In this document: positions 1-9,511 of the stretch, one piece after another
Layout of the letters: every line of letters begins with the position of its first letter
Numbering within the stretch: position 1 is the stretch's first letter
Source: Spirillospora albida
Lineage (GTDB): Bacteria; Actinomycetota; Actinomycetes; Streptosporangiales; Streptosporangiaceae
Direction: 5' to 3'
NCBI RefSeq assembly: GCF_000718255.1
Contig: NZ_JOFJ01000021.1
Coordinates: 1 to 64,000, forward strand
DNA: 64,000 bases
Position numbers and translations under genes: made by a program
The notes under the pieces: model-generated
Database searches by the model: none
The model's input: only the letters and a program-made list of their open reading frames with translations
Told to the model about the DNA's origin: nothing

Positions 1-82
1 GCCGGAACTCCGGCGGGTGAGGTGGTGGCACGAGACACTCCTTCCCAAGTTGATCAAGGTCAACTCAGATCGGGTGTCCGTG

Positions 83-295
83 CTACCGGGGGAAGCTCAT
101 GGCGCGCTGATCGGCCGACAGTGACTGAGTGCACCACGGCCGCCCGGCCGGCTGCGCGCACGGTGCAGCAGCCACCTCGCTAGAGGTCGCCGTCTGCGTG
201 ACCCCGGTGGTCCCGTCGGGCGACATCGCCGTCACAAGAGCGACACCCGAGGCCACGGCCACCACAAGGGTCAGACCGATATTGCGTTTTTGCAT
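83..295 (-). CDS. Possible small secreted peptide (70 aa)
   Basis: The N-terminus looks like a Sec signal peptide: Met-Gln-Lys-Arg, then a hydrophobic run (about residues 7-23) and a small-residue region. The mature part has two cysteines (in CAQP and WCTQ) and no family I recognise. It stands alone on the minus strand before a long non-coding stretch. It could be a real short exported peptide or a chance frame in GC-rich DNA; the signal-like start is the only support. Confidence 0.3.
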   Translation of the reverse strand: MQKRNIGLTLVVAVASGVALVTAMSPDGTTGVTQTATSSEVAAAPCAQPAGRPWCTQSLSADQRAMSFPR

Positions 296-832
296 GGACC
301 GAAACTAGCGACGCCAGCCAACTAGCCGCAATCCCAGCGATGGGTGATCTCTGTTCGGGCTCTGGCTTCGTAGCCGGAAGACGCGGCCGTCGGGCTGCCG
401 AGGTGTTGAAGCTTCACCTACCGGCGGCCGCCCAGGCAGGCCCGGCGACGCAGGCCCCGAGCACAGAGAAGCAAGACGGTCATACCAACCCGACGGTTGT
501 CCTTGCGTGGCGGTGAGTTGGATCACCCGCACGAAGGCTGCTCCTGTACAACCCGTGATCCACCGAGGCTTCGCCAGCACCACCGATCCGGACAGCAGTG
601 ATTTCTAGGCACGATCGGGTCACTTTTGAAGAGACTGGCGGACGGATCGCAACAGCCCACAAGTACGTGTACCGATGGACCTCGGCAGCGCGTTGCAGGA
701 TGTGCTGTTCATCACACTGGCGGCGACCAGGGGCGATGGCTATGTTTCGATTTCGATCTGCCGGTTGGAGCGTTCCAGCTCGGCTGTTCACCCGGCGTTC
801 ACTCTGGACGCTGGCGGAACGAAACGGAGACC
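296..832. other. Non-coding stretch upstream of the secreted amidase gene
   Basis: About 540 bases in which no frame on either strand gives a convincing protein; the short frames here have skewed composition and overlap one another. The stretch most likely carries the promoter and leader of the secreted protein beginning at 833. A weak purine-rich ribosome binding site (acggag) sits just before that ATG. Nothing else is supported. Confidence 0.4.
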
Positions 833-3800
833 ATGTACACATCCTTCCTCCGTCATCACCAACGAACATTGCAATTGGTGATGATATGGACACTTATGGT
901 AACCGCCTTGTCGGTTCCAGCGGGATTCGGCTGGCACAGGGCTGACGCGGAGGCCTCACAATCGGCTTCAGGGGAGTATTTCCCGACGCGCGGCAGGGCT
1001 GTGGACAACGTCGAAATCGCGGCCGGTGCGACCCGCACCGTTCGGGTCGTCGGCGTCGGCACCGTTCCCTGGACGGGTGTTGACACCGTCGCCCTGAACG
1101 TCGCGGCCAAGGGTTCGTCCGGCACCGGCACGATCACCGTCCACCCCTCTGATGGCGTCCGGCCCCCGCAGCGGTCGCGGTGAGCTATCGCAAGGAGGTG
1201 TACGCGGCCAACCTGATCACCGCCAAGGTAGGCGCCGACGGCAACATCAAGGTGGTGAACACGGGTTCGGGGCCGGTCCGACTCTACCTGGACCTGCACG
1301 GTTACTCGCTTGCCGACGCGGGTGGAACCTCCGGCAGCACCTACGCCCCGCTGCCGCCCGCGCGCATCGCCAATGCTGTGACGATCCCTGCCAACGGCAA
1401 CTACGAACTTGCGCCACTGGGCAAGGGCGGTGTTCCCGCCTCCAACGTCGAGTCGCTGGCCTACACGCTGCGGGCCAAGGCGACCTCGACCGGCACCCTG
1501 CGCGCCTACGCCGCCGGGGACGCGTGGCCCGGTGACGCCACGATCGATTACGCGGCCGGCCTGGCGCTGCAGAATTTCGCTATAACCAAGGTCGGCGCCG
1601 ACGGCAAGATCAATATCCACAACCTCGGCTTTTCGCCCGTCACGGTCTGGGTCGACGTCGCCGGGTACTTCACCAAGAGCGCCCCCGCCGGACCCACGCT
1701 GCACGGGGTCCAGCCGGCGCGACTGGTCACGAACGCGGTCATCGCGGCGGGCGCCACCTACTCGCTCGCCCCGCTGGGCAAAGGCGGTGTTCCCGCGTCT
1801 GGTGTCGACGCCGTCTCGGTCAGCCTGACGGCAAAGAGCAGCGCCGCCGGTGCTCTTACCTCTCACCCCTCGGGAACGACCGCTCCCGGCACGCACACCG
1901 TCGGCTATGACGCCAACGTTCAGTCGACGGCGTCCGCCGTGGCCAAGCTCGGGACAGACGGCAAGGTACTGATCCGCAACACCGGCACGACGTCGGCGAC
2001 CGTCAGCATCGACGTGTACAGCTACTTCCGCAAGGGGCTCTCATTCACCGAGTTGGCGGCCACACCGTCCGATTCGACCTGGGCCGAGGGCATCCGCGTC
2101 AATAGCACAACGCCGAAGTTGTCTGCGCTGGCCTCGTCCGTGGACAAGCGCCCGGTCACCTACACCTTCGAGGTGGCCCCCATGCACAGCGAGACGCCGG
2201 TGGCCGGCGGGACGGCATCGTCGGTGCCCACAGGCGAGGCGGGTACGTGGACGGTCCCAGCCAACGTGCTGAGCAACCCGGGCGCCTACCGCTTCCGCGT
2301 CAAGGCTGCCGATGGCCAGGACAGCCTTTGGTCGACATGGCGGTGGCTCGTCGTCGACGCGCCGCTCGTGCCGACGGGCCTCACGAGCTCGCTGGACACT
2401 CCCGAACTGCCAGTGCTCTCCGGAACCGTCAACCGTCCGTCGGGCGGCCCGGTCACCGGCCGCTTCTATCTCTATGACGAGGTCGGCGCCACGGTGGGCG
2501 GAAGTCCATTGGGCAAGGGCATCGTCAAGGGCGGCGAGAGGCTGAGCCTGCGGCTGCCCGAGAACCTGGTCGAACCCGGCAAGTCCTACACCTGGCGCAT
2601 GGACGCCTGCGTCGATGGCGCTTGCGGACCGCAGACGGCGTCTGCGTCGTTCACAGTTCCCCAGCCCGCGCCGGACCCGCAGACCACGCAGCTCAAGCTC
2701 GGCGCTGACAAGATCAAGGTCACGAGCGCCAAGGCCGGCGACAAGGCGTGCGATGGAGCCCCCTGCCTGCTGGCCGACGCTACCGCCGTCAACCTGGGAG
2801 GCACCGGTGACGATGAGCAGATCACCGTGGTCAAGGTCGACCTAAGCTCGCTACCGGACGGTGCCCGCGTCACCGGAGCCACTCTGGACCTCGGCGCCGC
2901 CACCTGCGGGTCCTCCTGCGGCACCACGATGAAGCTGTCCGGGTACCAGCCGGAGAAGGCGTGGACCGACACGCCCACCGGCACCGAGGCGGTGGCGAAC
3001 GCGGCGTCCGAGGCGGTCGACGAGACCACCACTCTGAATCCTGCGAAGCTGAACCTGGGCGGCCTGGCGACCCAGTGGCGTGAGGGCCACAACGACGGAC
3101 TGATCCTAAAGCTGGCGGGCGAAGCGCTTCCGGCCGTCGCCTTCCCCGCCTCGGGCCTGTCACTGACCGTGGACTACATCCCCGCAACCGTCCCCGGAAC
3201 CGTCGACGACATCACGGCCCTGGCGGGCGGCGCGTCGGCGCAACTCGCGTGGGCCCCACCCAAGGACGCAGGAGCGGCCCCGGTCCCTTCCGAGGACGGA
3301 ACCGACCCCGCCTCCGTTGTCACCGGATACGACGTCCAAGTACTCGACATGAGCGGTGCGGTCGTCAACTCACTCAGCAGCGACAAGCCGGAACTGACGG
3401 TCACCGGCCTGACCAACGGGACCGGCTACCGCTTCAGGGTTCGTGCGCGTAACGCCCACGGCGCCGGCGAGTGGGCAACGGGCGGAGATGCGACCCCGGA
3501 AGCGCTGCCGAGCGACGCTGCCAAGTTCGTCGAGGCCGTGAAGCAGTTCGTCTCCAGCCGCGAAGGGCTGATGGAGAAGCGCTACAACACCGCTGCCGAG
3601 GCAGTGACGGGCAACTCCGAGGGCGAGTTGTTCCGCAACATGCTCAACACCATGGCCACAGGCATCGTGGAGACCCGCGACGAGGCCGCCGAGGCCAAGG
3701 CCGCGCAGCTGAGCACCACGCTCAACGTTCCTAAGGTGTTCATCGGCTACTCCGCCGCGAGCAGGACCATCACCGTCCGGGCCACGCTCAGCGGCACAAC

Positions 3801-4569
3801 GGTCTATGCCAATGAGGTCGGCACTTCCGCCGAGAACCGCACGAACAGCGACTTCGAGGAGGAGCGCAACTTCGTCTTTACCCTGCCGGGCGCACCGGCG
3901 ACCCGCGCGATGGCGGCCGCCGATCCGCAGCACGCCGACCTGACCTCGATCGGCGCAGGGGGCGCTGGCGGCGACCTCGAGATCAACGCCTTCACCTCCA
4001 AGCAGGAGGCAGAGCAGCCGATAGACGACAGCCACTTCATCGACGTGAACGCGTCGGCCACACCGACTCGGGCCGCTGCTGACGCCCCTGTCAAAGCTCA
4101 GGGCGTCAGCGTCCGCGGAATCGGCACGTGGGCCTGGCGTAACTACAAGGTGCGGCACGACGAGAAGAACGACTGCGCCAACTTCGTCTCCAAGGCCATC
4201 TACTACGGCGGCAAAGCACGCGTCTACACGGGTTGGTATCGCAGCTCGAAGGCGTGGTGGGCCAACTCCGTGAACAAGTCGTGGACCTGGGCGGGCGCCT
4301 ATAACAACTACTACCATTTCGGCTACGCACGTGACCGCGTCTACTGGGAACCGGGCTTCCACTCGGTGGAAGTCGGGGACGTCATGTATTGGCGGCACCG
4401 GAGCTGGTCCAAGGTCGGTCACGTGTCAGTTCTCACGAAGAAGACCAGGAACGACAAGTACGGTGTTTACTACACCCACCATTCCAGTGGTCGCAGCGAA
4501 CGGGACAAGCCGTTCTGGCCGACCGCCAAGGACTACCCACAGGTGGGTTTCGCCTACATCCTAAGGTGA
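833..4569 (+). CDS. Secreted multidomain protein with C-terminal amidase domain, frameshifted near 1165
   Basis: The gene reads from ATG 833 (signal peptide with hydrophobic core LVMIWTLMVTALSV), but that frame stops at 1181-1183. The rest continues one frame over, where a downstream GTG at 1180 opens 1,129 residues. Restoring one base in the five-C run at 1163-1167 rejoins the two frames and completes the first of three repeats of about 115 residues. All three repeats carry PLGKGGVPAS- and KVGADGK-like motifs. They are followed by an Ig-like stretch (nt 2040-2680), a DNRLRE-like domain (2690-3180), a fibronectin type III domain (3190-3510) and an Amidase_6-like domain (about 4100-4569). In the 1,129-residue frame the likely catalytic residues are Cys999 (DCANFVSK) and His1081 (GHVSVL). 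Wall or peptide amidase activity outside the cell is inferred from that domain. The shift may be real decay or a sequencing error. Confidence 0.8.
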
Positions 4570-4574
4570 CTTGT

Positions 4575-5132
4575 ATGCGTTTCCGCATAGCTTTGTCCCT
4601 CGCTGCCATTACGGTCGGCACTGCGACCGCGGTGACCCTGTGGCCGGACGACCGTGATCCCGCCCCACCGTCAGGTGTGACCCTGACCGGCGGAGGCGAT
4701 CGTGCACTGCGCGGCACGGTGTCTTCAGTGATACTCCAGCTGCGCCGCCGCGACGTGGCCCGGCTCGCAAACCTTGACGTGGACCTGGATACCCGGCATC
4801 GGGGCGGCAGCAAAGCCGAAGCCGGAGCGAAGTGGCTCATCACCCACTTCGCCGACGCCGTGCAGGGAAACGTACGGGCAGAGATTCGGCAGGACGACAA
4901 CGCGGGCCAGCTCTGGCACGCCTGCCTATCCTACGGATCCCGCGGGCAGAAAATCCTGCTCGACCTCAACTCCTACGGAAAGAGAGGCCAGTGGCCGGAC
5001 CCGAACGGGGGTGACAAGTACTCCTTTCCGGCCCACACCTATGCCGCCCTCGTGGGCTCGGTCCCGCAACCCGGCAGACAGATAGACGGGAGGTTCTGCG
5101 CCGAGGGCGACCTCTTCCCGCCAGGCCGCTGA
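4575..5132 (+). CDS. Small secreted protein of unknown function (185 aa)
   Basis: It starts at ATG 4575, five bases after the stop of the amidase-domain gene, so the two are probably cotranscribed. The N-terminus is a signal peptide or anchor (MRFRIALSLAAITVGTATAV) without a lipobox cysteine. The mature part is polar with two cysteines (HACLSYGS and RFCAEG), possibly a disulfide once exported. I do not recognise the family. Its position suggests it acts with the upstream extracellular amidase, for example as a partner or inhibitor, but nothing in the sequence proves that. A longer upstream reading in the same frame is only the shadow of the amidase gene. Confidence 0.65.
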   Translation: MRFRIALSLAAITVGTATAVTLWPDDRDPAPPSGVTLTGGGDRALRGTVSSVILQLRRRDVARLANLDVDLDTRHRGGSKAEAGAKWLITHFADAVQGNVRAEIRQDDNAGQLWHACLSYGSRGQKILLDLNSYGKRGQWPDPNGGDKYSFPAHTYAALVGSVPQPGRQIDGRFCAEGDLFPPGR

Positions 5133-5134
5133 TC

Positions 5135-5205
5135 GGAAACGACGGTTCCGGCATCGACTCACGCCCACTGGTGCAGCTCGGTGCCGGAACCGTCGTGCGG
5201 TTTCC
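5135..5205 (+). terminator. Strong hairpin terminator after the secreted-protein pair
   Basis: Right after the stop at 5132, acgacggttccggca (5139-5153) is perfectly complementary to 5182-5196, a 15-bp stem. An outer ggaaac/gtttcc pairing lengthens it. There is no long T run, as is usual in actinobacteria. Confidence 0.75.
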
Positions 5206-5337
5206 CGCAATCGCTCACGCAGACGCCGCACAATCATTGACCCTCCGAGTCACAAGTTGCTCGCACGAGCCGCGCTAAAGGGGGATCGCCGGACGACCAG
5301 CGCCGGCCGCTGCGCCGCACAGAAGTCGCCGACGCGC

Positions 5338-5637
5338 CTACTTGAAGTCGCGCCGCTGCATCTTGCGCCCACGCAGGAGCCGCCAGATCAGCCGTCCCTG
5401 AAACACACTGGCCGCGAACATCGCTATGAGTGTGGCGCTTCCAACAACACTGAGAAAAAGATCGGTGACCAGCGATGCGGGCATCGTGACAAAATAGGGC
5501 CAGATCGGTGAAAAAGTGTCCCCGGTGACCGCGAGATCAACCAGAATAAAGGCGGTGACGCCGACGACAACAGCGCTATAGACACATACCCAGCGGCGAT
5601 GTCGCCGGGTAGACGAGTTGCGGCAGCGGATCAACAA
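5338..5637 (-). CDS. Small integral membrane protein (99 aa), resembling the SCO4225 family
   Basis: The protein has a basic N-terminus, then two or three hydrophobic spans (VYSAVVVGVTAFILVDLAV; a weaker one around PYFVTMPASLVTDLFL; VVGSATLIAMFAASVFQG), and ends in a basic tail (LLRGRKMQRRDFK). The layout and the P-[AT]-S-L segment between spans resemble small Streptomyces membrane proteins of the SCO4225 type; this is recollection of the family and not a search result. The first start is TTG at 5637, and a GTG about 16 codons further in would also work. It stands alone, and its DNA is AT-richer than the neighbours, consistent with acquired DNA. Function unknown. Confidence 0.55.
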   Translation of the reverse strand: MLIRCRNSSTRRHRRWVCVYSAVVVGVTAFILVDLAVTGDTFSPIWPYFVTMPASLVTDLFLSVVGSATLIAMFAASVFQGRLIWRLLRGRKMQRRDFK

Positions 5638-5869
5638 CCTCAGGCTCGACGGGCAGGACTGAACATAGCGGTCACGGCACGACCCACTTCCGCCCTAGGA
5701 GGCGGCACGACGCGCCGCAGGACATCGGTGACGTATGTTCCCTTGGCCAGCGGGACGCCGACATTCGGCGCCGACAAAGGCAAGCCGATTCCGCCAGGTG
5801 AACGAGTCGATGACCGATCTGAGTCGAGTGCACTCACCTGCCCAACTCGTCCTTGATGGTCGATAATAA

Positions 5870-6442
5870 TTATGTTAAGTCACAGGATGAAAGCGGCAGT
5901 TGCCGAATCAGAACGTCGAACAGCGGCGCCGATGGCCATCCCGGCTGCAACTGCCCCACTCGCGTCCACCCCCACGAGACGTACGCCCGGTAGGCCCGTT
6001 CGTTCTCGGCCTCGACCAGCAGTGTGGCTCGGTCCTCACTGCGGGCGGCGAGCAGCTCGTCGTGCAGGGCGTGGGCGATCCCGCGTCCGGTGCGGTCCTG
6101 CCGGACCATGATCTCGCTGAGGGCGAAGGTCCGGGACCCGGTCTCGGTGGTGAATCCCGGTTCAGGCTCCTCAACGAGCCCGCGCCACCATGCGGCGTTC
6201 TTCCCAAGGGGCCATCCCCATGCCTGTCCCACGGCCACGTCGCCGTCGTAGGCAACGACCATGTCGAACTCGCCGTCGCGGCTGGTGTAGGAGTCGAATC
6301 GCGTCATGAACGCCTCGGGCGAGTCGAACGGATCGGCTGAGGCGACCGCTGCGGCGTAGGCGTCCCGGTAGATGTCCTCGATGGTCTGCCGGATCGCGCG
6401 GGCGCCGGCTGCGCCGTATCGGCGGAATCTCAGGTCCGTCAT
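5870..6442 (-). CDS. GNAT-family N-acetyltransferase
   Basis: A 190-residue protein with the GNAT core: a strand with ALSEIMVRQDRTGRGIAHAL (about residues 108-127), in which R-x-x-G-x-G/A binds the pyrophosphate of acetyl-CoA, then the motif B region with NERAYRAYVSWGW. The acceptor cannot be read from sequence; such proteins acetylate antibiotics, small amines or protein N-termini. The ATG start overlaps the stop of the upstream HTH regulator by four bases (ATGA), so the two are translationally coupled and probably work in one pathway, perhaps with the regulator sensing the same compound. Confidence 0.85.
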   Translation of the reverse strand: MTDLRFRRYGAAGARAIRQTIEDIYRDAYAAAVASADPFDSPEAFMTRFDSYTSRDGEFDMVVAYDGDVAVGQAWGWPLGKNAAWWRGLVEEPEPGFTTETGSRTFALSEIMVRQDRTGRGIAHALHDELLAARSEDRATLLVEAENERAYRAYVSWGWTRVGQLQPGWPSAPLFDVLIRQLPLSSCDLT

Positions 6443-7860
6443 GGCGACGACGGTACTGTCGCCGACAGCTTTGCGGCCACCGTCGCCAAGCGCTCACGGA
6501 AGTCGGAATCGTGCGCGGCGAGAGGCCGCAGCAGGTTGAGGGAGCGCGGCGAGGCGACCGTTCCTTCGGCCTCATCCAAGGTCGTGCTTCCCGAGGTCAG
6601 AGCGCCACAGACGTCGTCGGCGGCCAGTTGTTTCCCCGCCAGAGTCGCCCGGTAGTACACCCGGTTGCGGGGCGCAAGATCCGGATCCGTGACCACATCG
6701 GTGTACAACCTGACCGCTTTACCGGGCTTGCCGAGGTCGGCGGCGACGCAGCCCTCATGTGCGAGGACTTCGGTGCGAGTGACGAACGCCAGTGGCATCG
6801 GGTCGTCGGGGTGGTCACCGCGATCGAGCTCGTCATGGGCGGCGAGGAGCGCGGCACGCGCTGCGGTCTCATCGTTCAGGAGCGCGTTCGCGGTCGCTTT
6901 GCGCATGTTGATCAATGCGTGGACGCGCGGGGACGGATGGTGCTTGGCGGCTCGCTCGGCCATCCGCAGAGCCCGCTGCGCCTCCCGCGCCGGTCCCTTC
7001 TTCCCCGACATCCGCGCGAGCGCGGTCGACTGCAACGCCATGGTCGCGTAGGCGTGGGCCCGCAAAGCGGGGTCTTCGCTGCCATCGGCCAGGCTGGCGG
7101 CTTCCTGCACGATTCGGCGCGCAAGGGCGAGCTGGCCGGCATCGAAGGCGAGAAAGCTGCTGCAGGTCGCGATGCTCGCCGCCACGCGCAGCAGGTCCGA
7201 TCCGATCCGTTCGGTGTAGTCGCTCTCGTCGAGCATGGCGCGGGCCTGGCCGAGTAGCCGCATGGCCTGCCGGAGCAGCGCCGCCCCACCCACCACCCAA
7301 TCGCGGGTCCATAGCTCGTCGCTGCAGGTTTGAAGGTAGGTGATGTGCGCCTGAGAGATCCGCTCCGGTGCCGCGAACACGCCGGGGAGCAGCGCTGAGG
7401 CGCTTAGGGCGGCGAGGGCCCCATTGAAGGTCCTTCGATCCATCTCGTCTCCGGGCGTTGGGAGCACGCCGAGGTCTGCGTCGGGTCTGCCGGTGATGAG
7501 CGGAAGCAAGGCCTCACGCGGCATGCACACCGCATCCGCCCACGCCAGCAGTTCGCGGATGTCGTACATGGTGCCGCGCTCGCCTGACTCAATGCGGGTG
7601 ACCTTGGTTTTGGTCCAGCCTGGGACCAGGTCGGCCATCTCCTGCTGGGTGAGCCCGACGGTGCTGCGCAGCAACGCCAGCACGCCGGCGAGATTCTGAT
7701 CGGCAAGGGCCTGCCGCATCGGCGGTGAATCCCATAACCACGCCGGTACTCCGGCTCCAGCAGCGTGCGCCTGACGTTCGCAGCTTCCGCAGACGACCCC
7801 AGAGTTGTACCGCGAGAGCAGCGTGGTGCGACAGCCGGGGCACCACTTCTGTTCCGGCAT
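6439..7860 (-). CDS. Zinc-ribbon/HTH (XRE-type) regulator with TPR-like C-terminal region
   Basis: I place the start at ATG 7860, after ggaagg and eight bases of spacing, giving 473 residues. Residues 1-30 hold CPGC and CGSC pairs, a zinc-ribbon-like arrangement. An XRE helix-turn-helix follows (LTQQEMADLVPGW with TRIESGERG, about residues 65-105). The remaining 350 residues are alpha-helical, alanine-rich and TPR-like, as in the actinomycete regulators that sense small molecules or partner proteins. The gene is coupled to the acetyltransferase downstream and is divergent from the methyltransferase operon at 8050. Regulation of that operon through the shared 190-bp intergenic region is a reasonable inference. 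Confidence 0.85.
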   Translation of the reverse strand: MPEQKWCPGCRTTLLSRYNSGVVCGSCERQAHAAGAGVPAWLWDSPPMRQALADQNLAGVLALLRSTVGLTQQEMADLVPGWTKTKVTRIESGERGTMYDIRELLAWADAVCMPREALLPLITGRPDADLGVLPTPGDEMDRRTFNGALAALSASALLPGVFAAPERISQAHITYLQTCSDELWTRDWVVGGAALLRQAMRLLGQARAMLDESDYTERIGSDLLRVAASIATCSSFLAFDAGQLALARRIVQEAASLADGSEDPALRAHAYATMALQSTALARMSGKKGPAREAQRALRMAERAAKHHPSPRVHALINMRKATANALLNDETAARAALLAAHDELDRGDHPDDPMPLAFVTRTEVLAHEGCVAADLGKPGKAVRLYTDVVTDPDLAPRNRVYYRATLAGKQLAADDVCGALTSGSTTLDEAEGTVASPRSLNLLRPLAAHDSDFRERLATVAAKLSATVPSSP

Positions 7861-7884
7861 CGTCCGCGCCTTCCCGGTAACCAG

Positions 7885-7970
7885 GGGTGGGATCTCTGCC
7901 ACCCACGGTAGAGCCGGTGCGTTCCGGTCGCCACCAGTCCTGATGCCAATTCCGCACCACCTTCAAGGTG
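7885..7970. promoter_or_regulatory. Divergent promoter region with two palindromes
   Basis: Between the HTH regulator and the operon at 8050 lie GGGTGG-N8-CCACCC (7885-7904) and the perfect palindrome CACCTTCAAGGTG (7958-7970). Both suit dimer binding, and the zinc-ribbon/HTH protein is the obvious candidate ligand. Binding is inferred only. Confidence 0.4.
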
Positions 7971-8049
7971 AGCATGGCGCTGAACTGGTGATTGTGAGCC
8001 GCGCAGGGGTCTGGCTGGCTGGGGGAAGTCCCAACCACTGGAGGACGAG

Positions 8050-8532
8050 GTGGCCGAACCAGCCAGCACACATCTGGACACGCTCGCTGATGCGCTGTCC
8101 AGCGCGCCGCACCTCAGCGTCGTCCGGCGATTCGGACAGACGCCGCCGACGCTGGAGGTGACGAACACCGAGGTTCGCGACGGCCGTGGTTGGGAACTGC
8201 TGTCCGGCGAGATCTTCGTCATCGAGCGCGCTGGGCTCTGGTATGTCTGGGCAGAGGGCGACCGGCTCGCGCCGGTGAACGAACTCGCCCGTGCCATTGA
8301 AGGCGTGAAGGCATCACTCACCTTCACCGAGGCCGAAGGCGACAACCCACGGCCCGCTTCCGCTGACACCAACGATGTCATGCAGGGACTCGCTGGGTGG
8401 ATCTCGACACGCAAGGGGGCTTGCGGGCTCGGCGGCGGATCTGACGTTCCCCAGCGGCCGGCTCTGCAATCGCGGCGGGCCGCCGGAGTCGACCTCGCTG
8501 AGATCCCGGCAGAGCGAGGCGAGTCCACATGA
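8050..8532 (+). CDS. Conserved-looking protein of unknown function (160 aa), first gene of the methyltransferase operon
   Basis: It starts at GTG 8050 with GGAGG five bases upstream. The N-terminal 100 residues look like a compact alpha/beta domain (WELLSGEIFVIERAGLWYVWAEGDRLAPV), with many aromatic residues in strands. The C-terminal 50 residues are low in order. No catalytic motif is visible and I do not recognise the family. It is the first gene of a plus-strand run whose members overlap by four bases, so it is probably made with the two DUF574 methyltransferases and may serve as an accessory or substrate-binding protein. Confidence 0.65.
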   Translation: MAEPASTHLDTLADALSSAPHLSVVRRFGQTPPTLEVTNTEVRDGRGWELLSGEIFVIERAGLWYVWAEGDRLAPVNELARAIEGVKASLTFTEAEGDNPRPASADTNDVMQGLAGWISTRKGACGLGGGSDVPQRPALQSRRAAGVDLAEIPAERGEST

Positions 8533-8705
8533 TGAGCCACTCCCCGGTCCGCGTCCCTCTTGGTTGGGAGCCCGTAGGGGTGCGGGCGCACGCGCGGCGG
8601 TCGGCCGCAGATCACCACGGGTGTTGGTCTGGCCGCCGCGCGTCCCTCAGCCAGACCGGGCTCCGGTCTTCCGTTCGACCTCAGCCCGAGCGGGTGCAGC
8701 GATGA
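8529..8705 (+). CDS. Possible small coupled ORF (58 aa)
   Basis: The ATG at 8529 overlaps the stop of the preceding gene (ATGA), and its own TGA at 8703-8705 overlaps the ATG of the methyltransferase at 8702 in the same way. It would fill an otherwise empty 170-base gap. The peptide is rich in Arg, Ser and His and has no recognisable domain. The double stop-start coupling is the main support; composition alone does not separate it from chance coding in GC-rich DNA. It may serve only to keep ribosomes moving to the next gene. Confidence 0.4.
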   Translation: MMSHSPVRVPLGWEPVGVRAHARRSAADHHGCWSGRRASLSQTGLRSSVRPQPERVQR

Positions 8706-9511
8706 ACGTCTTGACGCTGGAGTCCGGACCGCCCACACCTGCCGGGGTCTTCAATGCTCTGCTCGGTGGCTGGACCCACAGCAGAGCCGACGGGACCGCC
8801 GCGACGCGGATGCGGCGGGTAGTGCCCGACATCGGCCATGTCGTGCGCGAAACCCTGCTGTTCGCCAGCCATGCGGTCGGCTGGGCGACCGAGCCCGGCC
8901 TCCGGCAGATGATCGAGGTCGGCGTCCCGGGTGAGGTCGAAGTCGCGACCCCCGCCCGGCACCTGCGCGACATCTGGTACTCCGACCCGCCGCGTGTGGT
9001 CGCCGTCGAAGACGACCCGCTCCTGGGGCGCCGACATCTGCGCGGCTACGACAAAGTCGTCAAGGCCAGCATCAACGACCCCGCCGACCTCCTCGACCAG
9101 CTCCACCTGAAATCCGGCTTGGACCTCGACGAGCCCGTGATCGTCCTGATGACGGGACTACTGCGCCCTCTGCACGATCCCACCAAGGTCATGACGCTGC
9201 TGCGGACCCGGCTGGCGCCCGGCAGCACGCTGATCCTCGCCCACGCCACCTCCACCGGCGTTGACCCGGCCCGCATCAACGGCGTGGTCAAGGCGCTCGG
9301 GTGCCCGAACGGACACGCCGAGCTCTTGTTCCGGCCCCAGGAGGACATCGCCGCGCTCGTGGCCGACTCCGGCTGGGAACGCGTCGGCCCGCTCCTGTGC
9401 GACGTCCATGACTGGTCGCCTCTACGTCCGCCGCAGGGTCCCGTGGCCGGCGCGACGATCCGGGTGCTGGGCCAAGTCGCCACCATCCCCTACACCGATC
9501 GGAGCCGATGA
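8702..9511 (+). CDS. Divergent DUF574 (Methyltransf_19) SAM methyltransferase-like protein
   Basis: This 269-residue protein matches the DUF574 family in overall plan: an N-terminal helical cap (VFNALLGGWTHSRAD, the counterpart of the W-N-Y-W-L-G-G-K-D motif), a Rossmann region, VVAVEDDP as the acidic strand that binds the ribose, and PVIVLMTGLLRPLHDP as the strand beyond. The glycine-rich SAM loop is altered: IEVGVPGEVE where the next gene has LDIGTGLPT. It may bind SAM weakly or act as a non-catalytic partner of its neighbour. The start at ATG 8702 is chosen because longer readings overlap the upstream gene and do not resemble the family. Confidence 0.8.
   Translation: MNVLTLESGPPTPAGVFNALLGGWTHSRADGTAATRMRRVVPDIGHVVRETLLFASHAVGWATEPGLRQMIEVGVPGEVEVATPARHLRDIWYSDPPRVVAVEDDPLLGRRHLRGYDKVVKASINDPADLLDQLHLKSGLDLDEPVIVLMTGLLRPLHDPTKVMTLLRTRLAPGSTLILAHATSTGVDPARINGVVKALGCPNGHAELLFRPQEDIAALVADSGWERVGPLLCDVHDWSPLRPPQGPVAGATIRVLGQVATIPYTDRSR

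Noticed and set aside
856..1896. 346-codon minus-strand frame opposite the secreted protein's repeats
   Set aside because: Repeats and signal peptide are on the plus strand; this frame is Arg/Gly-rich with no motif.
5640..5837. 65-codon minus-strand frame upstream of the small membrane protein
   Set aside because: No ribosome binding site, domain or hydrophobic pattern; composition is not distinctive, so it is left out.
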